Shown here piece after piece: positions 1 to 4,567 of a stretch of DNA of 9,290 nt. Location: assembly GCA_004299465.1 (NCBI GenBank), contig SCST01000002.1:1-9290 (forward strand). The letters are read 5' to 3'. The notes under the pieces are model-generated. The model did no database searches. It was not told where the DNA came from and saw nothing but the letters and a program-made list of their open reading frames with translations. Numbering within the stretch: the stretch's first letter is position 1; every line of letters starts with the position of its first letter. The position numbers and the translations under genes were made by a program. The DNA comes from Methylovulum sp. Its GTDB lineage: Bacteria; Pseudomonadota; Gammaproteobacteria; Methylococcales; Methylomonadaceae.

Positions 1-185
1 TCGGGTAGGCCCACGTTCATCAGAATGCCAACGCCTTGACGGGACAAGAAGCATTCTCCCGCCAAGGTCATCACCGGTACCCCCATCCACAAGCTTTCGG
101 CGCTCGTGGTGCCTCCAGGGAAAGGGTCAAGGGCAATGTCCACCCGATTGTAGGCCGCCAGGTATTGCGCCCGCGTCTGTCTTAG
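1..185 (-). pseudogene. GT41 (SPINDLY/OGT-like) glycosyltransferase fragment
   Basis: Read on the minus strand, this frame encodes AQYLAAYNRVDIALDPFP, then GGTTSAESLWMGVPV, MTLAGE and FLSRQGVGILMNVGLP. This is the C-terminal catalytic signature of the GT41 family (O-GlcNAc transferase/SPINDLY-like, usually behind TPR repeats), whose bacterial members attach sugars to proteins. The frame is open from 185 to the window edge, but an in-frame TAA lies at 188-186, immediately upstream. No start codon lies between the stop and the homologous part. The N-terminal TPR region and the first half of the catalytic domain are therefore missing, and the resemblance stops abruptly near 175-185. I read it as a 5'-truncated gene remnant at a rearrangement breakpoint. 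A chimeric assembly join is the alternative. The family call is firm; whether the rest lies elsewhere cannot be seen. Confidence 0.75.
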
Positions 186-247
186 TTATATCAATCACTT
201 AAAACCCGCGTTGGTTGTTCTTGTGTCAAATTTCAACCGTGTTTTAG

Positions 248-634
248 TTAAAGCCCTTGTTTGATGACCATTCGCCTTAGCCACGGTTCGAGGTGAGCCA
301 TGTCAAAAGTGCCTGATTCAAACATTTGTATCATATCGGCGTAAATCGCCATCGGCTGGCTAATGATACGATAACCATTAATCCGAAGGAAAACATCCGC
401 GACTGCAAAAGCTATACGTTTGTTGCCATCAACGAAGGGGTGGTTAATTGCCAAACTTTCCAATAAAACCGCTGCTTCGGCAATGGTATCATCATAATAC
501 CCTGTTTGTGGTCTGAATAAAGCCGATTCTAATGCGCCAACATCACGAATCCCCGCTGAGCCGCCGTATCGCTGAATCAATAGGTCGTGAAGTGCTAAAG
601 CATCTGCTACCGTCAGGAATTTTCTTTCCTTCAC
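248..634 (-). CDS. doc: Doc/Fic-fold toxin of a type II toxin-antitoxin pair
   Basis: A 128-residue protein of the death-on-curing family. The family signature HPFVDGNKR is at residues 65-73, in the short Doc form with NKR rather than the GNGR of AMPylating Fic proteins. Known Doc proteins phosphorylate EF-Tu and so block translation; that activity is assumed here from the motif. The length is typical of Doc (about 125 residues). The N-terminal part (LTVADALALHDLLIQRYGG, then IRDVGALESAL) also fits the family. The start is GTG at 634-632 and overlaps the antitoxin stop as GTGA, so the two genes are probably translationally coupled. No strong separate ribosome-binding site is needed. The gene looks intact. 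Confidence 0.9.
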   Translation of the reverse strand: MKERKFLTVADALALHDLLIQRYGGSAGIRDVGALESALFRPQTGYYDDTIAEAAVLLESLAINHPFVDGNKRIAFAVADVFLRINGYRIISQPMAIYADMIQMFESGTFDMAHLEPWLRRMVIKQGL

Positions 635-861
635 TTCGCTAATTCTGCGTATAAGCTATCAAATTCAGCTATGCTGTCTGCAAACGCATTTAACACCTGC
701 TGGCTAACTTGCGCTTTTGTTTTGCGGTCAATGTATTCTTGTAGGGCTTCATCAAGCAAAGCTTGCACCTCACGTCCTTCGACTGCCGCAAGTTGCTGAA
801 TCGAAGCTAGCACGTTAGCTGAAAGCTGGGCTGATAAATTGTCTTGAACAGCAACTGTCAT
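631..861 (-). CDS. Antitoxin of the Doc-type toxin
   Basis: A 76-residue protein beginning MTVAVQDNLSAQLSANVL. Its first half has the look of a small DNA-binding antitoxin (short strand, then helices, ending in a basic EYIDRKTK stretch). Its acidic C-terminal helix (FADSIAEFDSLYAELAK) is the kind of segment that wraps and blocks a Doc toxin. It lies directly upstream of the doc-like gene and overlaps it by 4 bases. A longer frame opens at 945, but I start at ATG 861 because GAGGAAA lies 5 bases upstream (873-867), while the extra 28 residues look like translated noncoding DNA. The exact antitoxin fold (ribbon-helix-helix or another) is not certain from sequence alone. It probably binds its own promoter. 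Confidence 0.8.
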   Translation of the reverse strand: MTVAVQDNLSAQLSANVLASIQQLAAVEGREVQALLDEALQEYIDRKTKAQVSQQVLNAFADSIAEFDSLYAELAK

Positions 862-866
862 TATCG

Positions 867-873
867 TTTCCTC
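867..873 (-). promoter_or_regulatory. Ribosome-binding site of the antitoxin gene
   Basis: GAGGAAA on the minus strand, 5 bases before ATG 861. It decides the antitoxin start in favour of 861 rather than the upstream ATG at 945. Confidence 0.8.
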
Positions 874-880
874 TATATAA

Positions 881-893
881 ATAATGTCATTAT
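881..893. promoter_or_regulatory. Candidate operator of the toxin-antitoxin operon
   Basis: A perfect inverted repeat ATAATG-T-CATTAT, 20 bases upstream of the antitoxin start codon. On the minus strand it overlaps CATAAT (894-889), a fair -10 element, although I see no convincing -35 at the right distance. Type II antitoxins usually repress their own operon through short palindromes in this position. The operator role is inferred. Confidence 0.45.
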
Positions 894-1016
894 GATACGC
901 CGCAGGGGGATTTGGTTTCCAGCCAAACGAGCATTGTAAAGCCATTTTCTGGAATTCGTCATGCGTCCCTCAATCCCGTTCCTGACGGGCTTGTCGGTTC
1001 GCCTACAATTCGCGCT

Positions 1017-1194
1017 TCAAGGGGTTCCCGCTTTCTTTAATATCTCAATCTGGTATCTTTGTTCTTGACTTAGCTGTTTATAGGTGCTCATGCGATTTCT
1101 CGTCTTTGGTCGGATTAAAAAAAGCGGAGAACTATAGCCGCTAGGTTTACCTTATATCCGATTATTTTCGATTGCACTTCGGAGTTGAATCTAC
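1017..1194 (-). mobile_element. IS30-family insertion sequence remnant
   Basis: On the minus strand, ATG at 1091 opens a 24-codon frame starting MSTYKQLSQEQRYQIEILKK and ending in TGA (1019-1017). This is the typical N-terminal start of IS30-family transposases, which continues into a helix-turn-helix; here it stops at once. About 100 bases upstream, GTAGATTCAA begins at 1194 and continues as CTCCGAAGTGCAAT. The first ten bases match the terminal inverted repeat of IS30. So one end of the element plus the first transposase codons survive, and the rest is gone. No second terminal repeat is visible within the window. The element cannot be autonomous. Confidence 0.7.
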
Positions 1195-1296
1195 GCCCGA
1201 TATTACCGCCATATCAACATTTTCGGCAGTTTTATCTTCGGCTCTGGCGGTTCAAATTATTTTCCAAAAATCCTTCAGGCGAATAATTCGTCCCGC

Positions 1297-1325
1297 TTGG
1301 CATAAACGCATTTTTTTATTAGATA
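1297..1325 (+). promoter_or_regulatory. Possible cas3 promoter
   Basis: TTGGCA (1297-1302, five of six consensus bases) is followed after 17 bases by TAGATA (1320-1325, a weak -10). This would give a leader of about 75 bases before the cas3 ATG. Only sequence matching supports it. In E. coli cas3 is also transcribed separately from the cascade operon. Confidence 0.3.
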
Positions 1326-1404
1326 CGCGTTCCGCACGGCATTATTCGTAAATTGCTTTTGCCTTAGGCTGTCGAGGCAATAAATCATCATCGAAATAAT
1401 TATT

Positions 1405-4113
1405 ATGGTTCATGACATACAAGCCACCTATTATCGTTATTGGGGCAAAGCCCAAAAGGACAGTCAGGAAAACGACGACACTCCAAAATATCACTTGTTG
1501 CCTTACCATTGTTTGGATGTGGCTGCGGTGGCGGATGTTTGGTGGCAAAACAGCCATTCTTTACGCCAACAGTTTATGGGAATAACGGGTCTGGATGAAG
1601 GACAGACCCATGCTTGGTTGCTGTTTTTTATCGCTTTGCACGATTACGGGAAATTTGATTTGCGTTTTCAGCGCAAAGCAAAAGAAGCTTGGGAAACAGT
1701 TAATCCAGAATTAAGTACGACACCAACTCAACTGAACGGGCTAGCGATTAAAAATTACTACCACGGCCCCGCTGGTTTGTATTGGTTTTATCAGGACTTT
1801 CAAGAGCGGTTTAGTTCTGGTGATGGCTATTATGTTGAAGATAATGAGGACTGGGACGGCTGGTGTAGCTGGTTGGCTCCTGTCGTTGGGCATCATGGCG
1901 TTGTGCCGAAAGACGATGAAAAAGATGCGAGAAATGACTATCAATTGGCGGCAGGCTCGGAACAATTGCTGGAAGCGTTCAAAACAGCGCGTCACCAATG
2001 GTTGAAAGCACTAGAGGAATTATTTCTTACACCTGCCAATTTGTCGTTAAATGATACGCCGCCACTTTTAAAAACGACTAAAAACAAACAATCTCCCTCA
2101 ACTATGCTAGCGGGATTCTGTGCCGTCAGTGACTGGCTGGGTTCGTCAGAGCGGTTTGTTTACGATGATCAACCTTGTGATGATTTAAAACTGTGGTACA
2201 AAAACCGTCTGGAAACAGCGGTTAGTACCTTGCAAGACGCAGGTGTCATCAGCCAAATCCAGCCTTACCAAAATATTGAAGCACTGCTTAGCGGACGCAA
2301 ACCACGGCAAGTGCAATGTCTGATCGACCAACTGCCGAAAATCCATGGCATGACCTTGATTGAAGCCTCCACAGGTTCGGGCAAAACTGAAGCGGCATTG
2401 GCTTACGCTTGGCAACTGCTGGCTTTAGGTTTGGCTGACAGCATTGTCTTTGCCTTACCAACCCAAGCCACTGCCAACGCCATGCTCAGCCGATTGGAAC
2501 AAGCCGCGCCCTTGCTGTTTGCCAACCAAACCAATATGGTGCTGGCGCATGGAAGGGCAAACTACCAAGAGCATTTTATCAACCTGAAACAAGCTTGCTG
2601 CCCGCGCACCGCACAAGGCGATGAAGAAGCTTGGGTGCAATGTGGTAACTGGTTGGCACAAAGCCGCAAACGGGTGTTTCTGGGGCAAATTGGCGTATGT
2701 ACCGTCGATCAGGTGTTGGTGTCGGTATTGCCCGTCAAGCACAAGTTTGTTCGTGGCTTTGGCATAGGTCGTGGCGTGCTTATCATTGATGAAGTCCACG
2801 CTTATGACAGTTACATGTACGGCTTGCTGGAAGCGGTGTTGGAACAACAGCGTTTGGCGGGTGGCAGTGCCATTTTGTTATCAGCGACCTTGCCCTACCA
2901 GCAAAAAGTGAAATTGGCGAAAGCCTGGGATTGCCAACTATATGCTGAAAACAAGGCTTATCCGCTTATTAGCCATTGCTGCAATGGTAAAACACGCCCC
3001 TTCGATTTAACCGATAGGCCAGAGCAACATCCTAAACTCACGACGGTGCAGTTAGAGCTGATCAAAACCCCGCAACTCATCCCCAATGATAGCTTTATCC
3101 AACGGATACTCGATGCGGTGGCACAAAACGCCCAAGTGTGTTTAGTCTGCAATCTCGTCGCAGTGGCGCAAGAACTGTATCAGCAGATTGCCGAGCAAAT
3201 GGAAAAAGACGGGAGGTTTACCGAAGACCAATGCCTGCTATTCCATTCCCGCTTTATCTTTGCCCACCGCCAAGAAAAAGAGCAAAGCGTGCTGGATTTA
3301 TTCGGCGTACCACCTAAGCCTGTCGATGCCAGACGTAAAGGCCACGTTTTGATAGCTACGCAAGTGGTTGAACAATCCTTGGATTTAGATTTCGACTGGC
3401 TAATCACCCAGCTTTGCCCGGTGGATTTATTGTTCCAGCGCATGGGGCGGTTACATCGTCATGCGACTAACAATGCCTTAAGGCCGCCGCAATTTGCCCG
3501 GCCTATTTGCACTGTGCTGCTGCCCACTGAAGATAATTACGAATTGCACGAACTCATCTATGGCAATAGCCGTGTGTTATGGCGCACTCAACAGTTTTTA
3601 CAGCAAGCCTCCGAATCACAAGTCAGTTTTCCGGCAGCTTACCGTGATTGGATAGAGCCTGTTTATGATGAAGAGGCGTGGGCTGATGAGCCGGAATGGG
3701 TACAGAAAAGCTATCAACAGTTTATAACTGACAGGTATTCAAGCCGATACAAGGCTCTGTCCAACATAAAACGCAATCCGAATCTTGATGACAATGACAG
3801 CAACGTGTCTGCCTTGACCCGTGACGGCGAAATGAGCTTGAACCTCATCCCATTTTACACCGATGTTCAAGGCAAGCGGCGATTGATGGACGATCAGCAA
3901 GTTGACAACTTGGATGATAGTAAACGCTTGGAAGCCATCAATTTAAACAGCGTTGCCATACCAAAAAACTGGGGTAATCACGGCAAATTGCCGGATGCCG
4001 AAGAAGGCTTTATTTGGTTGGGTATGGAAAATAATGGTGATGGTTATCTTAGTGTTGAGCGAGGTGGTTGCTCTTATTTTTATCACTCCAAAACGGGCTT
4101 TAAAAAAATGTAA
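1405..4113 (+). CDS. cas3: CRISPR-associated nuclease-helicase Cas3, type I-E
   Basis: A 902-residue effector nuclease that is recruited to a complete Cascade R-loop and unwinds and degrades the target DNA. Its length is close to E. coli Cas3 (888). The N-terminal HD nuclease domain shows H35 in LLPYHCLDVAAVADVWW, the HD pair at 79-80 in FIALHDYGKFD, HH at 163-164 and D243. The SF2 helicase domain shows Walker A ASTGSGKT (321-328), DEVH (462-465), SAT (493-495), a motif-V-like segment ATQVVEQSLDLDFDWLITQ and motif VI QRMGRLHRH (678-686). A C-terminal domain containing TRDGEMSLNL and a WLGMENNGDGY-like end completes it. All catalytic residues I can place are present. ATG 1405 is the first start after an in-frame TAA, with no strong ribosome-binding site. 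A 454-base gap to cas8e shows that it is transcribed separately from the cascade genes. Confidence 0.97.
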   Translation: MVHDIQATYYRYWGKAQKDSQENDDTPKYHLLPYHCLDVAAVADVWWQNSHSLRQQFMGITGLDEGQTHAWLLFFIALHDYGKFDLRFQRKAKEAWETVNPELSTTPTQLNGLAIKNYYHGPAGLYWFYQDFQERFSSGDGYYVEDNEDWDGWCSWLAPVVGHHGVVPKDDEKDARNDYQLAAGSEQLLEAFKTARHQWLKALEELFLTPANLSLNDTPPLLKTTKNKQSPSTMLAGFCAVSDWLGSSERFVYDDQPCDDLKLWYKNRLETAVSTLQDAGVISQIQPYQNIEALLSGRKPRQVQCLIDQLPKIHGMTLIEASTGSGKTEAALAYAWQLLALGLADSIVFALPTQATANAMLSRLEQAAPLLFANQTNMVLAHGRANYQEHFINLKQACCPRTAQGDEEAWVQCGNWLAQSRKRVFLGQIGVCTVDQVLVSVLPVKHKFVRGFGIGRGVLIIDEVHAYDSYMYGLLEAVLEQQRLAGGSAILLSATLPYQQKVKLAKAWDCQLYAENKAYPLISHCCNGKTRPFDLTDRPEQHPKLTTVQLELIKTPQLIPNDSFIQRILDAVAQNAQVCLVCNLVAVAQELYQQIAEQMEKDGRFTEDQCLLFHSRFIFAHRQEKEQSVLDLFGVPPKPVDARRKGHVLIATQVVEQSLDLDFDWLITQLCPVDLLFQRMGRLHRHATNNALRPPQFARPICTVLLPTEDNYELHELIYGNSRVLWRTQQFLQQASESQVSFPAAYRDWIEPVYDEEAWADEPEWVQKSYQQFITDRYSSRYKALSNIKRNPNLDDNDSNVSALTRDGEMSLNLIPFYTDVQGKRRLMDDQQVDNLDDSKRLEAINLNSVAIPKNWGNHGKLPDAEEGFIWLGMENNGDGYLSVERGGCSYFYHSKTGFKKM

Positions 4114-4152
4114 CCACCAAAAGAAAATACGGAGGAATAGTTCTTTGCGGTT

Positions 4153-4210
4153 AAGTTAAAAAAGGCAGCACGTCATCTCGGCAGGGATTGCCGGAATGAC
4201 GGCTTAACTT
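4153..4210. repeat. Nested palindromic element (MITE-like) after cas3
   Basis: Outer arms AAGTTAA (4153-4159) and TTAACTT (4204-4210) enclose an inner stem CGTCAT-ct-CGGCA / TGCCG-ga-ATGACG (4171-4183 with 4189-4201) around a GGGAT loop. This type of small intergenic palindrome is often repeated in gammaproteobacterial genomes. Here it could end the cas3 transcript. On the minus strand the inner stem is followed, 13 bases on, by TTTTTT (4163-4158 region), so it could also end the mini-CRISPR RNA. Copy number cannot be judged from one window. Confidence 0.6.
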
Positions 4211-4231
4211 GAATGGCAGTCGAATAGCCAC

Positions 4232-4321
4232 TGCACTAGCCCTGAGGTCTCAGGGAACGAATGTATTCAGCTATCAACTTAAAACTGAATTACGGTTTAT
4301 CCCCGTCTCTATGGGGAACAA
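4232..4321 (-). CRISPR. One-spacer mini-CRISPR between cas3 and cas8e
   Basis: Minus-strand order: repeat 1 (4321-4293), spacer (4292-4261), repeat 2 (4260-4232). Repeat 1 is an intact type I-E repeat: TTGTT, stem CCCCAT, loop AGAG, stem ACGGGG, handle ATAAACCG. The handle is identical to that of E. coli. The spacer is exactly 32 bases and the repeat 29, the standard I-E sizes. Repeat 2 is degenerate (14 of 29 bases match) but keeps a perfect stem, CCCTGA/TCAGGG with loop GACC, at the same repeat positions, so the changes are compensatory. Its handle has decayed to CTAGTGCA, as in a terminal repeat. Cas6e cutting would give a 61-nt RNA. The spacer matches a site upstream of cas8e, described separately. 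By family knowledge this resembles crRNA-like regulators (CreR, CreA) rather than an immune array. A promoter in the AT-rich 4322-4400 stretch is expected but not pinpointed. Confidence 0.85.
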
Positions 4322-4351
4322 AGCAAATATTAACATGAATTTTTGATATTA

Positions 4352-4386
4352 AACTTGAGTTTTTTAAACTTAAAACTTAATTACTT
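4352..4386 (-). promoter_or_regulatory. Predicted Cascade binding site matched by the mini-CRISPR spacer
   Basis: On the minus strand the bases just 5' of the site are AAG (4386-4384), a strong I-E PAM. The next 17 bases (4383-4367) match spacer positions 1-17 except at position 6 (C in the spacer, A here). Position 6 is one of the every-sixth bases that Cascade flips out, so it should not weaken binding. Beyond position 17 the match fails apart from scattered bases. Such seed-side pairing normally allows Cascade binding without the full R-loop that recruits Cas3. The site lies directly upstream of, and touches, the best promoter candidate for the cascade operon. Confidence 0.8.
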
Positions 4387-4412
4387 GTATTTTTATTTTT
4401 TGAGTTTATAGT
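4385..4412 (+). promoter_or_regulatory. Probable promoter of the cascade operon
   Basis: TTGTAT (4385-4390) and TATAGT (4407-4412, five of six -10 consensus bases) are 16 bases apart. Transcription would start near 4419, giving a leader of about 28 bases before the small gene at 4447. The -35 overlaps the PAM of the predicted Cascade site, so bound Cascade would block RNA polymerase. The -10 is good and the -35 weak. The surroundings (4322-4410) are strongly AT-rich, as in the H-NS-silenced promoter region of E. coli casA. Confidence 0.5.
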
Positions 4413-4415
4413 AAG

Positions 4416-4435
4416 CCCCATCTTTTGCGATGGGG
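4416..4435 (+). promoter_or_regulatory. Leader hairpin covering a ribosome-binding site
   Basis: CCCCATC (4416-4422) pairs perfectly with GATGGGG (4429-4435) around the loop TTTTGC. The 3' arm contains four of the G bases of GGGGGAG (4432-4438), the ribosome-binding site of the 35-codon gene at 4447. If the RNA begins at or before 4416, translation of that gene could be masked. If it begins near 4419 the stem is shortened. No run of T follows, so it is not a terminator. Confidence 0.5.
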
Positions 4436-4446
4436 GAGATCACACG

Positions 4447-4554
4447 ATGCCTGAAAATTGGGAAAAATTAGTTGAGCTTGTAAATAACGCATCAGCAATG
4501 ACAGTTGCTGTATTGGCTTTAATTGTTGCGCTATCAGTGATTTGGAAAAAATGA
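4447..4554 (+). CDS. Small single-span hydrophobic peptide, first gene of the cascade unit
   Basis: A 35-codon frame with ATG at 4447, TGA at 4552-4554 and GGGGGAG 8 bases upstream. The peptide has an amphipathic start (MPENWEKLVELVNNAS), one hydrophobic span at about residues 17-33 (AMTVAVLALIVALSVIW) and a KK end. That is the build of small membrane peptides, including type I toxins, holin-like peptides and small membrane regulators. I recognise no family. It lies between the predicted Cascade-repressed promoter and cas8e, 13 bases before the latter, so it should be co-transcribed with the whole Cascade set. E. coli-type loci do not normally have a gene here. The good ribosome-binding site, codon-clean frame and clear membrane pattern favour a real gene. 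Its function, perhaps a toxin silenced by Cascade, is inference only. Confidence 0.6.
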   Translation: MPENWEKLVELVNNASAMTVAVLALIVALSVIWKK

Positions 4555-4567
4555 ACAGGAATTTACC

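Larger units (their letters stand above)
894..1404. other. Long intergenic region between the TA operon and cas3
   Basis: About 510 bases without an intact gene on either strand. It holds the IS30-family remnant (1017-1194) and, to its left, about 70 bases of unrecognised sequence with a small hairpin (CCCGT/ACGGG, 975-989). To its right are about 200 AT-rich bases that must contain the cas3 promoter. The minus-strand frame at 1342-1557 overlaps the start of cas3 and is not a believable gene. Confidence 0.6.

Noticed and set aside
862..945. Upstream extension of the antitoxin frame to an ATG at 945 (28 more residues)
   Set aside because: No ribosome-binding site at 945, while a strong one precedes ATG 861. 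The extension would also cover the candidate promoter and operator.
975..989. Small hairpin CCCGT/ACGGG as a terminator
   Set aside because: The stem is only 5 bp and there is no T run on either side.
1281..1292. Possible second target of the mini-CRISPR spacer upstream of cas3 (TAATTC)
   Set aside because: Only six bases match and there is no AAG or ATG PAM beside them; this is expected by chance in AT-rich DNA.
1342..1557. A 71-codon minus-strand frame with a hydrophobic stretch
   Set aside because: It lies mostly opposite the start of cas3, whose protein sequence is clearly real. It has no recognisable family and is probably a shadow.
2455..2847. A 130-codon minus-strand frame inside cas3
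   Set aside because: It is opposite the conserved helicase domain and shows no family resemblance.
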